Assembly: GCA_030430495.1 (NCBI GenBank)
Contig: JAUIKM010000016.1
Location: forward strand, 59,359-123,358
DNA: 64,000 nucleotides
Direction: 5' to 3'
Source of the DNA: a bacterium
GTDB lineage: Bacteria; Bacteroidota; Ignavibacteria; Kapaibacteriales; UBA7675
The position numbers and the translations under genes were made by a program. Under the pieces are notes generated by a model that had not been told where the DNA came from, made no database searches, and was given only the letters and a program-made list of their open reading frames with translations. Below, piece after piece: positions 8,421 through 18,176 of the stretch (within the stretch, counting starts at the first letter, position 1; each line of letters starts with the position of its first letter).

Positions 8421-11400
8421 TTAATCGTCAAAATGAGTCGAGTAGAGAATGTCAAAATGCTCGCTTGCCGTGCGGCTGTCGAATGAATACAGCTCGGTCA
8501 CGCCATAGACGGATCTCGTGCTGATTTCATCCTCTTCAAAAGGCTGTGGCCCGGACATGCCCGCATACCAGCCGGCCTCGCAGTAGTCGTTGTTGTCGAC
8601 ATAAAAACGGTACAGGTAGTAGCGCCCCGCATTCTCGCCGTACCGCACGTCAAATTCTTCGACCAACTCACACTGTTTGACAAAACCGAAATCGTAGAGA
8701 TCAAACAGGCTGCGCTGCATGACCGACTCGGCAATGGCCGACTGCGTCGCGTACTCATCCGGGAAGTCCTTGAGACGGTCGACGGACAGTAGCGCGGAGT
8801 AAGTCGTAAACCGCACGTACGGATCGGCCGCAGCGCGTTGTACCGCGCCTTCGTTGAGCTTGAGGTTGTAGTCACATGCCAGCGCGACGGCCAGATCGGC
8901 AATTCCCGGCCGCGGCGAAGCGTTCAGGGCGTCGTAAATTTCAGTCCACGAATCGCTGGAAGCAGCCATGTTAAGTCGGAAAATTGCGGAGAGCGTAAAC
9001 ATCTGGTTTTCGAAAGTCGAAAACCCGCGGTCGCGCGGTCCCAGGTTGGCCAGGATCGATTTTGTGTCCTCAAGCGAATAGGCCAGCAAGGCATCGTAGT
9101 CGTCGTCGGTGGCGACCTCCGAATAATAGGCGTCAATCACGTGCTGGTACAACTCAAAGCGGAACTGCCTGTTGTTAAACAGCGGCTGCAGCACGCGCAT
9201 ATCGGCCAGAAACACATCGCGACTGTAGAATTCACGCGGGTACAGTATCGCTTCCGACTCGGACATCAGAGAGCCGACGTCGCCGGCCAGGATGCGCTCA
9301 AGCGCCTCGTCGGCCTCAGGCGAAAAGTCGTGCAGTAAAACATTCAGGGCGGTGGCCTGCAAGCGCGGATAGCGCCCGAGGTCGTTAAAGTGCGTCTCGA
9401 TCAACTCGACCTTGCGACCGCCTTCGAACAGTTCGAGTTCGCGCAGGAGGCTTCCCCGCACAACATCGAGTTCGTTGGTATCGTCGGCCGGCGTGCGCAG
9501 CAGATACTCGACGATCAGGTCGACTTCGTCCGCTTCAAACTGGTAGTACAGCAGGCTCGCCAGGGCCATATCGTGGTCGGGGCTGTTAACATCCACCACA
9601 TCGCCGAGCAGTTTGGCGGCTTTGGAGTCCCGCATGACGGGGCCGTCGTACGGCGCAATTTCAATGCTGTTGAGGTAGCGTTCGGCTCTTTCGTTCTTCA
9701 ATTCCGAGGGGAATTGGCGGAGCCAGAAAAAGAGAATCGCCTGGCCGCGTTCAAAGGCGCGACCGCGCATCGCCAGGCTGCCTTCCGTCGACTGTGAGTA
9801 GACTTCAAAACCATCGTAGCCGTTGACGGAAACTTCCTCGATTGATTCCAGCTTGTCGCCCGTTTCCGAAACAAAATTAAGCAGGTAGTGCTGGACAAAG
9901 GAGGTGTCACCGGTTGAGCGAAAATAGGGTCCGACATCGATCACGGTCGCCATGTGCGTGTTTTTGCTGTCGGGAGTCTGCCCGTAGAAACCGGAACCGC
10001 CGTACTCCATCAGACTGACAGTTCCCATGGTCGATCCAATCTCGACCACTTCGCCGGGCAAATCCACGCTGTAACCGAACTGCTCATCTGTTTCCCTGGT
10101 CCAGGGGATTTCGGCGGCGTCGAGAAATTCCAGCGAGGTAAAAAACTCCCGCGCATCGTCTCTAACCTCGTCAAAATCCTGGCTCATTGCGACGAGTGTG
10201 ATCGATGCCGCACCGCGCACGACACTGCGGATTTCGCCCTGAATGCCGGAGGAGGTCGTAAATCCGGCGTTAAATTCACTTGTGTTGTTGTTTGTTTTGT
10301 AGGTCGGGTCGGTAACTTCGCCGTTCAGACGCTCCATCATGGACGCCATGACATTGTCGAACACCGCACGGTCGTTCGGATAGTACGATCCCGGCTCCGG
10401 TTCCGTAAACACGAGCATGGATGTTAAACTTTTGTCCTCCGTCGCACCGATGTAGGTACGACCTCCCGGCATGGGAAGTATTGCCGGTTCGCGAGCCGAC
10501 TTGAACGCAACGCGCAGATAGGCGTCGTCCGGTTCCAGGATCCAGGTATCGCCGACCTGCGTGGCTTCTCCATCCTCCTTCTCCATTTTCACGGCTTCAA
10601 ACAGGGAGACGCTGTTAAAAAAGCGGTCAAATTCGCCTTCGTCCAGGCTGGTCCGTGACGAGAAAGCCATCAGCATGATGACGGAGGAGTTGTTAAGTGT
10701 GGCGCGAATTTCCAATGTCGCATTGTCCGACACGGTGCTTGCACGTACGCCCTGCTGCCCGGCGACTTCATAACTCTCGGCCGTCAGTTCATCGGTGTCG
10801 GACATTTGTGCAAATCGCTCCGACATGCCGTCGATCATGCCCTTAAACATTTGATCGCGTCCTTCCTGATCGAGGGTGGACATATCGACGAGGCCGCTCA
10901 TATCCATTGTCAGCACGAGGTAACCGTTCATCCTGACGACGTCGATGCTCATTGCGCTGGCAATTTTAAACGGAAGCTCGCCCGATTCCAGCGGCAGAAC
11001 CGAGGCCGGTTCATGCGGCATTTCGTATTTCAGGCCGGCGGAGCTGTCGATCTGGACCAGCCAGGGATAGTTGTAGTTGAGTTCATCAAACTGCCGACCG
11101 TTTCCATCGAAGTCCGCCTCCACCGCCTCCACCGTATAACCGTCTTTGCGCAGCAATGCGATGACGCCTTCTTCACCAGGCAGGTGCAGCGCTCCGACGC
11201 CGATAAAAACGGAATAGTCGGCCATCAGCGCTTTGGCGCTTTTAACCATGACATAATTGCGTTTTACCAGATCAAAGGCCTCTTCCAGTTCGGCGGCGGA
11301 TTCAATTTCGTGGGTCAGCTCGTACAGGGCGTCCAGGTCGCCTTCGCGATAGAACTCGATCATTTCGTCGATCGCTTTGCGCATTTCGTCAAAGGCCAGA

Positions 11401-11990
11401 GCGTCGTCGGCAAAATCGCGCCAATCCTTCACGGTGGCCGGCGCATCAAAAATTCCCAGTTGATCCTGAACATCTTCCAGCCCAAAAATGAGCATGTTGT
11501 GCTGTTTGGCCTGCGTAAAGAAGTAGGAATCGACAACGACCGGCTTGTCGGACTCAAAAACTTCCGTCGTCAGCCTGTACTCCAGCCCCTGCGGCGTCGA
11601 GGCGCGGATGTCTTCCTCCCGCATGTTCGTCAATTCCTGAACGATGCGCACCAGCCGGTCCGCCTCGCTCGGCGGCAGAGCCTCCTCCAATGAGACGCCG
11701 ACGGGCATTTCACCGCCCAGAAACATCTCCAGCATCGGGACGGCCACGGAATCAAAATGCACTTCGAGCGCCAGCGCCTCACAGCTGTAGAATGCCGCAG
11801 CCACGGAATCATTGAAGTGGAAGGCGCGCTCATCCGCCACGTGAAATGTGCCGTACAGATAGCTGTCTTTTTGTAGTCCGTTACCGCTGATACGCCACAG
11901 CAGGGAGTTGTCCGCATGTAATTCGGGCGCCCAGGCGAGGGCAACAAGGGCACACAATAACAGAGCAAAAATTCTAGACGGAAATCTCAT
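8421..11990 (-). CDS. Long secreted TraB/GumN-domain protein with C-terminal extension
   Basis: An 1189-residue secreted protein. ATG at 11990 starts the signal MRFPSRIFALLLCALVALAW; the 68 upstream codons are not convincing. Residues about 28-290 are a TraB/GumN (Tiki-like) domain with both GxxH motifs: YGTFH at 46-50 and GVGALH near 264-269. In Tiki/TraB proteins these His residues bind metal in a peptidase-like site. The usual GumN protein is about 300 residues, so some 900 residues are extra. Residues about 300-880 hold beta-rich repeated segments (ASAMSIDVVRMNGYLVLTMD; WTRETDEQFGYSVDLPGEV). The remainder looks like alpha-helical repeats (ALASLLYYQFEADEVDLIVE; LQATALNVLLHDFSPEADEA). A shorter paralogue lies directly upstream on the same strand, separated by 327 bases. 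Confidence 0.85.
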   Translation of the reverse strand: MRFPSRIFALLLCALVALAWAPELHADNSLLWRISGNGLQKDSYLYGTFHVADERAFHFNDSVAAAFYSCEALALEVHFDSVAVPMLEMFLGGEMPVGVSLEEALPPSEADRLVRIVQELTNMREEDIRASTPQGLEYRLTTEVFESDKPVVVDSYFFTQAKQHNMLIFGLEDVQDQLGIFDAPATVKDWRDFADDALAFDEMRKAIDEMIEFYREGDLDALYELTHEIESAAELEEAFDLVKRNYVMVKSAKALMADYSVFIGVGALHLPGEEGVIALLRKDGYTVEAVEADFDGNGRQFDELNYNYPWLVQIDSSAGLKYEMPHEPASVLPLESGELPFKIASAMSIDVVRMNGYLVLTMDMSGLVDMSTLDQEGRDQMFKGMIDGMSERFAQMSDTDELTAESYEVAGQQGVRASTVSDNATLEIRATLNNSSVIMLMAFSSRTSLDEGEFDRFFNSVSLFEAVKMEKEDGEATQVGDTWILEPDDAYLRVAFKSAREPAILPMPGGRTYIGATEDKSLTSMLVFTEPEPGSYYPNDRAVFDNVMASMMERLNGEVTDPTYKTNNNTSEFNAGFTTSSGIQGEIRSVVRGAASITLVAMSQDFDEVRDDAREFFTSLEFLDAAEIPWTRETDEQFGYSVDLPGEVVEIGSTMGTVSLMEYGGSGFYGQTPDSKNTHMATVIDVGPYFRSTGDTSFVQHYLLNFVSETGDKLESIEEVSVNGYDGFEVYSQSTEGSLAMRGRAFERGQAILFFWLRQFPSELKNERAERYLNSIEIAPYDGPVMRDSKAAKLLGDVVDVNSPDHDMALASLLYYQFEADEVDLIVEYLLRTPADDTNELDVVRGSLLRELELFEGGRKVELIETHFNDLGRYPRLQATALNVLLHDFSPEADEALERILAGDVGSLMSESEAILYPREFYSRDVFLADMRVLQPLFNNRQFRFELYQHVIDAYYSEVATDDDYDALLAYSLEDTKSILANLGPRDRGFSTFENQMFTLSAIFRLNMAASSDSWTEIYDALNASPRPGIADLAVALACDYNLKLNEGAVQRAAADPYVRFTTYSALLSVDRLKDFPDEYATQSAIAESVMQRSLFDLYDFGFVKQCELVEEFDVRYGENAGRYYLYRFYVDNNDYCEAGWYAGMSGPQPFEEDEISTRSVYGVTELYSFDSRTASEHFDILYSTHFDD

Positions 11991-12317
11991 TGGAATCACC
12001 GGCCGGTTTGTACACAAAATCTCTGGCAGACTGGAGGGATACCTGATTTTGACCATGTAAAAATACAGAGGTCGCTGGGGAATAAACCCCAAATATACGC
12101 ACAGCCATGCACTTGTGAAATCGCAAGTTCGGTCGAGGCAGTCAGGCCCCACAAACGGAGCCACAGTCCGGCCGCCGCCCGTCCAAAAATCCACCTTCCG
12201 CTCCCGAGGGCATTCCTCGCCCGCCCGTCATTTTGTGGTCATGTATTCCGGACGCTTCACTCCTCACGTGCAATCCCACGCAATACGCGGCCGAACTTTC
12301 CGGATGGTTCGACGGCC
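11991..12317. other. Noncoding stretch between the two TraB/GumN-like genes
   Basis: No gene. It holds a diverged repeat at 12249-12313 that is similar to 32057-32121, and should include the promoter or ribosome site of the long gene on its left. A small hairpin (CGAGG..CCTCG) is seen near 12205. Confidence 0.6.
12249..12313 (+). repeat. Diverged intergenic repeat, copy 1
   Basis: Aligns with 32057-32121 over about 65 bases without large gaps. Both contain GGACGCT near the start and share the exact 15-mer TCCGGATGGTTCGAC at the end. It stops five bases before the 3' end of the neighbouring gene. Confidence 0.45.
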
Positions 12318-13730
12318 TCATTGAATGCCTTGCACCGAGTTAAAAAATCGCTCAAAGGCTCTGTGGTCATTTCCGCGGTAACTGATCGCTATCAGCATTA
12401 CAATGTGCCCCGGCGCCAACACAACGGAAACCTCTGTTGGTTTCCGCCACTTGTCCATGTGACCCTTGTTTCTGATTGCCGGGAATCCGCCAACCGCAGT
12501 TGTAGTCGACTTCCAGTCAACACCGCTGCTGTCCTTTTTGTTCATCCCGTCCAGCATACTTTTATTAACGGAAGGCAGCATGGCCGGCGGCAATTTTGCA
12601 TCCGTCGGCACGCCGGGAATCTGCATTATTATAATCATATAGACAGCATCGTTTTCCATGTCGACACTTAACATCGCTCGCGCTTCCACACTCTCCGGCA
12701 AAGTAAAGTCATCGGGCATCTCGCGAACGGGAGCATACGGCAGTGCAATACCAATTTGCGCCAGGCTGTCGACATAAACGGGCCATTCGTAGGCCACGGG
12801 GTTAACAACCTGAGTACGCGCCGGCTTGTCCTTGTTTTCGGGCACGGCCTCCACCTTGTAGCCCATCTCTCGCAAATTGTTAATTAAACCGATAGATCCA
12901 ATCAGACGCATTGCATCAATCGCCATGAATGTCGGTTGCTCACGCATCAGAGCCGCCGCGTGTTCCGCCATGTGTGTGTTGCGCTGCCTTGTTCCGCTCC
13001 ACTTGTCAATTTCATCCGGCGTGGCAAAGTTAAACATCGTATTGACGGCGTCGCCCATATCGCCGCGGGCATACTGTTCCAGCACTTCATCCGTTAAATT
13101 CGGCCGCCCCTGGTAACGCCGAAAAAACACCGTGCAATCCTGCCAGCGTTTGAGGCTGTGGCTGTATTCGTGTGCACTTACGTGCAGTTCCGGCGACTCC
13201 AGACCGTATATGTTCATCCCGCGTGTTCGGGCGTATCCATAGAAAAATGTTTTGGGTGGATAGGGATACGTCTGATCACATACCGCCTGCTCAAACAGGT
13301 GCTCAAGTGTTGCCGGACTAAACAGCAGCATCTCTTCACGGTCGACCTTGGTGAATTGCTCCATCATGTCGGTAATCAATTTGACTTCCGGTTCGCGCAA
13401 CGCCTTTTCCATCCACGTGTCGCCCGGTGTGACGCGTTCTCCATTCAGCATCTTGATAATTTCGTAGCCCAGAGAGTCAGGCAAGGCCTCCAGCGCAAAG
13501 TTTTCACACGCATCAAAGGCCTTAAACACGGCATTGTCAAACGCAAACGCACGCGTATCACGGCTGTCCCACACGCCGAAAATATAACTCTCCCCGTGCA
13601 GGTCCTGCCCCGTCACTCGCCACAAACGGCTGTCGTAGTCTTCAGCACCGGCACTGTGCGTCGCCCACATCAGGCCAAAAACCATCAACAGCAAATGTAC
13701 CGCACGGCTCGCTGCAAAAGTCGGCTTCAT
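12318..13730 (-). CDS. Secreted TraB/GumN-like paralogue without catalytic motifs
   Basis: A 470-residue secreted protein; ATG at 13730 follows GGGAGA and starts the signal MKPTFAASRAVHLLLMVFG. It aligns with the N-terminal 500 residues of the neighbouring long protein: LWRVTGQDLHGESYIFGVWD against LWRISGNGLQKDSYLYGTFH, and FMAIDAMRLIGSIGLINNL against FIGVGALHLPGEEGVIALL. Both GxxH motifs are gone: the first is GVWD at 52-55 and the second DAMR at 272-275. The protein therefore cannot use the metal site of the family. The residual fold, intact signal and intact reading frame suggest a non-enzymatic role, perhaps as partner or inhibitor of the long protein. That role is inference. Confidence 0.8.
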   Translation of the reverse strand: MKPTFAASRAVHLLLMVFGLMWATHSAGAEDYDSRLWRVTGQDLHGESYIFGVWDSRDTRAFAFDNAVFKAFDACENFALEALPDSLGYEIIKMLNGERVTPGDTWMEKALREPEVKLITDMMEQFTKVDREEMLLFSPATLEHLFEQAVCDQTYPYPPKTFFYGYARTRGMNIYGLESPELHVSAHEYSHSLKRWQDCTVFFRRYQGRPNLTDEVLEQYARGDMGDAVNTMFNFATPDEIDKWSGTRQRNTHMAEHAAALMREQPTFMAIDAMRLIGSIGLINNLREMGYKVEAVPENKDKPARTQVVNPVAYEWPVYVDSLAQIGIALPYAPVREMPDDFTLPESVEARAMLSVDMENDAVYMIIIMQIPGVPTDAKLPPAMLPSVNKSMLDGMNKKDSSGVDWKSTTTAVGGFPAIRNKGHMDKWRKPTEVSVVLAPGHIVMLIAISYRGNDHRAFERFFNSVQGIQ

Positions 13731-13983
13731 CGAATTTCTCCCGCTGTTCAAGCTTGCTTTTTACGGCGCGTCGGATTCAGACGCATGGCGCTTTTCGCCA
13801 ACGGCCTCAATATACGAATATTCCACGGCTGCCGTACACAGGTGAACTGTTAAGGCCGGACGGACCTGTTCACCTCTCCTTTCCAGCATGATTTTCTTGT
13901 TTGTCACGCAGAGTCAGGCGACCGGATTACGGGATGGTTGGCGCGTCGTTATGCAACAAGTCTTGTCTGTTGTATCTTCGCAC

Positions 13984-16900
13984 ATGCAACTCACACGCGA
14001 ACAACAGCTGGCGCTGACGTCGGACCGTCACCTCGCCGTTCTGGCAAATGCCGGATCGGGCAAAACGGCCGTGCTCGTGCAGCGTTATACACAGCTCCTG
14101 CTGGACGGCGTGGACGTGCGCGACATCACCGCGATTACGTTTACGCGCAAAGCCGCCGGCGAAATGTTGCAGCGCGTGGCCAAACGACTGGACGGAATGT
14201 TGCAGGATCCGGCCAACGTGCAAAACTGGCCGCACATCAAACACGTTCGCGAGCGACTTAACACGGCGCGCATTTCCACTATTCACTCTTTCTGCGCGCG
14301 CCTCCTGCGCGACTATCCGATAGAAGCCAACGTTAACCCCGCGTTTACGGAGTTGGCCGAACACGAAGGCGCATTGCTCAAGAATGAGGCGATCAGCGAC
14401 GCGCTGGAACAATGGCTGACAAGTGAGCAGCCGGCGCGCAAAGAAGCGGCGTTTGACTTGTTCCGCGCTCTGGGTCGCAAGCGCGTTGAACAGTACCTGC
14501 GCAGTCTGTTGTCCGAGCGCGAAGTTTTTAACACGACGGCCGGCTTGTATTCCGCGCAGTCCGACAACGAGATTGCAGGGCGCGCCTTCGACATGATCCT
14601 GCGGGAAGCCGCCGACCTGATGTCCCGCACGGCGCCCTTGCTGCGCGAATCGCTCAACAATATCGAGCGCAGCAATCTGACCAAAGCCGGCGCAAGGAAC
14701 TACGACGCCGCGCTGGCCGGCCTGGATGCCTACCAGCCGGGAAACCAGTCGGATCCCGACCCGGAACGGATCGTCCCCTGTTTAAGTTCGCTGCGTGCGG
14801 CGGCCGAGGCGATGTTCACGCAAAAAGGCGAGTTCAGGAAGATGCTGAACCGCGGCGTGGAGCGCGAGTCACTCATCCCGGCGCTGGAACGCGAACTCGG
14901 GCCGCTGCTTGCGGATGCAGCCGCAATAGCCGATCTTCTTGGCAATCACGACGCCGACCTTGGCGTAGTTAAACACGCACGCATATTAATCGACATCGCG
15001 GCCGACGCCTGGCGCCACGTTGAAGAAGTCAAGGACAGCGAAGGCCAGCTCGACTTTGACGACCTGCAGTTGCGCGCGCTGGATCTGCTGCGGAAAGCGG
15101 AGGTCAGGACCAGCCTTCAGCGCCGCCTGCGCCACGTCATGATTGACGAGTTCCAGGACACCAACGCGCTGCAATACGCCATAGCCCGGGCGCTGTTGAC
15201 GCCGGGCGATGAAGACGACCCCAAGATTGTCGCCCGAGAGCGCGCACGCCTGTTTATAGTCGGCGACCCCAAGCAAAGCATTTACGGTTTCCGCGGCTCC
15301 GACGTGCGAGTGTTTGAACAGGCGCGCAAAGAGGTTAAACAAATGAACCTCGACATGCGCCGGCTGGAAATACTGGCAGGTCCTGTTCGCGATGCCGACG
15401 GGAAGCCGCTCAACGCTCGGGCGGAAGAACTGCTGGGCGACATCAGACTCAATGCCTCCTTCCGCCTCCTGCCCGTTCCCGCCGCATTTGTTAACCGAGT
15501 CTGCGGCAAGGACATGCGTCGCCGCGACTCGGATTACGACATTGAATACGAAGACCTTGTGTGCGCCCGCAGCGGAGCACCCGCCGACAAACAAAAAAAT
15601 CAAGCCCCCGCGGAAGGCAGCGTCGAATTGTTAATAAGCCGCCGTCTTGTAAAATCCGCGTTTGCCGGGCAGTCCGACAGCGATGACGAGACCGACGAGG
15701 ACGCGCAAAACGTCGAGGAACAAGCCGTCACGGAAGCCGAGTTGATTGCAAGGCGCATAACACATGCTGTCGACGGCCAGGATCAACTGACGGTTCACGA
15801 GTTTAACGGAAAGGGTGAAGTCGCCCGCCCGGCCGAATATGGCGACATTGCCATTCTGGCACGCGGCCGCAATAAAACGGACGAGTTAACAGCGGCTCTG
15901 CGGCGTTTCAATATCCCCTTTGTGCTCAGCGGCGGACGCGGATATTACGAAACGCAGGAGCTGCTCGACATGCGTTCGATCCTGTTGTTTCTGCAAAATC
16001 AAGCCAATGACGCCGCGCTGGCCGCGGCGCTGCGCTCGCCATTTTTTGGCCTTGTCGATACGGAATTGTTTGAGGTCGGCGTTGCCGAGGGTTCCACGCT
16101 CTGGGAGAAGTTTAACAGTTTCATGGAGCGCGAATCGGGCAGCACGGAACTGAGCGAGAGGTTAAAGCGCACGCACAACATTCTGACGGAATTAACACCC
16201 CTGGCACAGCGCCTGACGATTCCGGTGTTGATCCGCTGGATCCTCGACAGGACGGCGTGGCGCGGCTTGACGGCGGGTTATGAGCGACGCGAGCAAATGC
16301 ACGCCAATATTGAAAAGCTGCTGGACCTGGCACGTGGTTTTGAAGAGCGCGGCTTCCGCAATCTGCACGATTTTGCCGCCGAACTGGACGACCTGGCGCG
16401 TCACAGTGTGGCTGAAGGCGAAGCCGACATCACCGCCGGAGCCGACGCCGTTAAAATCATGACAGTTCACGCCGCCAAGGGCCTGGAATTCCCGATTGTC
16501 TTTCTCTACCGTGCCAACTTCAGCGGCAATACACCGACAGCACCGCTGTTTCATCCCGAGCTGGGCATGTGTTTCCCCGGCGTTAAACATCTGGGCGACG
16601 GATTTGAGACAGAAGAAACCGGCCCGTTGTTGTACCTGGCGCGGCGCGCAGCAACGCTGGCCGAGCATGCCGAGGAAAAGCGCATTCTCTACGTCGCACT
16701 CACCCGCGCACGCGACCACCTGCTGATCAGCGCAACTGTTGAAGTTAACGACAAAGGCGAGGCGAAGCGCTCGTCCGGATTCCTGCCGCCGATTCTGTCG
16801 GCGCTTGACATTTCCGAATCGGAGGTTCTGGAACGAGAGGCGCTGCGCTACTACGACTCTCTGCCGATGTTAACAGGCGGCCAACAGAGGCCTGTGAACG

Positions 16901-17829
16901 TTGCGTATTCCATTCCCGTGCAGCGGGAGCCGGCGCCCCCCGACGAGCACGCGGCCGCAACTGAACCGGACAACACGCCCCCGGCCCCGATATTGCTGAC
17001 AGAGGCGGTGTTAACACATGCCGAGCTCGAGTATTACTCCGCCTCCCAGCTCGATCTGTTTAAGCGCAATCCGGCGGAGTACATCCGGGTGTACCGGCTG
17101 GGTCTTCCGCCGACGGACGATGAATATTGGCAGAGTGCGCTGGGACGCGGCGCACATCCCGAAGGCGACCAGGATGCGGTGCTGGGCACTCAGGCCGGCA
17201 CCCTGCTGCACGACGTGCTGGAATCCCTGCCCGCCTGGATTGGCGACACAGAAGTTAACACCTCCCAACTCGAACGGCACATCGATCGAGCAATTCTGGC
17301 GACGGGCCGACCGGTGACGCCGCAACTGCGCACACGCGTGTTAAACGAAACGAGCGCAATCGGCGGCAATGAGTTTATCCGCCGCTACGCCGAACACATG
17401 CAGATACCCGGCGTCTGGCAGGCGGAACTGCCCTTTCAGATGTTTATTGACGAGTCGCTGAAACCAGGCGGACGGAAAGACAATCCCCTGCGCGCGTTTT
17501 TAATCGGCGTGCTGGACGCACTGGTTTTTGTCGGCAACGACCAGTACGAGGTCTGGGACTGGAAGAGCAACCGCGTGTTAAATCACGCCGATATGGACGA
17601 GCTGCTTGAACGCTACCGCACACAGCTTGAGGTCTACCTGTACTTCCTGATGCGCCGTTTTCCGGACCAGGACTCGTTTACGGCGCGCCTCCTGTTCACG
17701 CGTCGCGCGGCGGAGTCCCACGACCGCGACGACTGGACGGTAAGTCTTACGCGCTCGCGCGGCCGCCTGGAGAAGCTGGAATCACAACTCACAGACCTGA
17801 TGCGCGGAATCCGGGACGCGGGGATATGA
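13984..17829 (+). CDS. addA: AddA-like UvrD-family helicase with C-terminal PD-(D/E)XK nuclease
   Basis: A 1281-residue helicase-nuclease that processes DNA double-strand ends for recombination. The Q-motif (QLTREQQLAL) is at the N-terminus; Walker A NAGSGKT at 22-28, Walker B IDEFQDT near 387, GDPKQSIYGFRGSD near 426, VHAAKGLEFP near 828 and YVALTRARDH near 903. The nuclease follows: AGTLLHDVLE near 1070, VLDALVF, then DWKSN near 1191 and the QLEVYLYFL motif. AddA normally works with AddB, which is not in the window. ATG at 13984 is chosen because the Q-motif starts right there; the frame is open 32 codons upstream. No Shine-Dalgarno is seen, but TATCTTCG at 13973-13980 resembles a -7 promoter box, so a leaderless message is possible. 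Confidence 0.9.
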   Translation: MQLTREQQLALTSDRHLAVLANAGSGKTAVLVQRYTQLLLDGVDVRDITAITFTRKAAGEMLQRVAKRLDGMLQDPANVQNWPHIKHVRERLNTARISTIHSFCARLLRDYPIEANVNPAFTELAEHEGALLKNEAISDALEQWLTSEQPARKEAAFDLFRALGRKRVEQYLRSLLSEREVFNTTAGLYSAQSDNEIAGRAFDMILREAADLMSRTAPLLRESLNNIERSNLTKAGARNYDAALAGLDAYQPGNQSDPDPERIVPCLSSLRAAAEAMFTQKGEFRKMLNRGVERESLIPALERELGPLLADAAAIADLLGNHDADLGVVKHARILIDIAADAWRHVEEVKDSEGQLDFDDLQLRALDLLRKAEVRTSLQRRLRHVMIDEFQDTNALQYAIARALLTPGDEDDPKIVARERARLFIVGDPKQSIYGFRGSDVRVFEQARKEVKQMNLDMRRLEILAGPVRDADGKPLNARAEELLGDIRLNASFRLLPVPAAFVNRVCGKDMRRRDSDYDIEYEDLVCARSGAPADKQKNQAPAEGSVELLISRRLVKSAFAGQSDSDDETDEDAQNVEEQAVTEAELIARRITHAVDGQDQLTVHEFNGKGEVARPAEYGDIAILARGRNKTDELTAALRRFNIPFVLSGGRGYYETQELLDMRSILLFLQNQANDAALAAALRSPFFGLVDTELFEVGVAEGSTLWEKFNSFMERESGSTELSERLKRTHNILTELTPLAQRLTIPVLIRWILDRTAWRGLTAGYERREQMHANIEKLLDLARGFEERGFRNLHDFAAELDDLARHSVAEGEADITAGADAVKIMTVHAAKGLEFPIVFLYRANFSGNTPTAPLFHPELGMCFPGVKHLGDGFETEETGPLLYLARRAATLAEHAEEKRILYVALTRARDHLLISATVEVNDKGEAKRSSGFLPPILSALDISESEVLEREALRYYDSLPMLTGGQQRPVNVAYSIPVQREPAPPDEHAAATEPDNTPPAPILLTEAVLTHAELEYYSASQLDLFKRNPAEYIRVYRLGLPPTDDEYWQSALGRGAHPEGDQDAVLGTQAGTLLHDVLESLPAWIGDTEVNTSQLERHIDRAILATGRPVTPQLRTRVLNETSAIGGNEFIRRYAEHMQIPGVWQAELPFQMFIDESLKPGGRKDNPLRAFLIGVLDALVFVGNDQYEVWDWKSNRVLNHADMDELLERYRTQLEVYLYFLMRRFPDQDSFTARLLFTRRAAESHDRDDWTVSLTRSRGRLEKLESQLTDLMRGIRDAGI

Positions 17830-17989
17830 CATTGAGTCTTGCAGTTTTCAGTCCGGGCTGTTGATTCGGAGTCGTACGGTTGAAAGTACTTGTGCGGCCG
17901 GAATTGGTTTGGGGCTGGAAGTTCTTTGAGTGGTCGATTTGAGTTGGTGAGCGGTCAGCAACAGCACAAAATTACGTCGAAATACTGAT

Positions 17990-18018
17990 GAGCTGTGTGC
18001 CCTGCGGGCTCACAGCTC
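17990..18018. terminator. Hairpin 1 of a twin pair
   Basis: Outer arms GAGCTGTG and CACAGCTC pair perfectly, then a T-T mismatch, then GCCC pairs with GGGC around TGC. AAAAAA follows on the right, so the complementary strand gives a T-tract for leftward transcripts. It may end transcription in the convergent region. Confidence 0.65.
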
Positions 18019-18084
18019 AAAAAACTGTCGTGCCAAAAAACCTGAAATCGGTCTCCAGACTGAAAAATACGTAAAACTACGTAG

Positions 18085-18113
18085 GAGCTGTGTGCCCTGA
18101 TGGCGCACAGCTC
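18085..18113. terminator. Hairpin 2 of a twin pair
   Basis: Same outer arms (GAGCTGTG/CACAGCTC) as the hairpin at 17990, but the inner stem differs (GCC with GGC around CTGAT) and still pairs. It lies 63 bases past the 3' end of the ABM gene on the other strand. Confidence 0.6.
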
Positions 18114-18176
18114 AAATGACTTCCAGCCTCAAACCGGCAAACGTTAAACCCGCTCCGGCGCGGGGATTCAATTTCA

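Larger units (their letters stand above)
17830..18176. other. Noncoding convergent region with twin hairpins
   Basis: Space between the convergent addA-like and ABM genes. It holds two near-identical 29-base hairpins about 95 bases apart (listed separately) and no gene. Confidence 0.75.
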
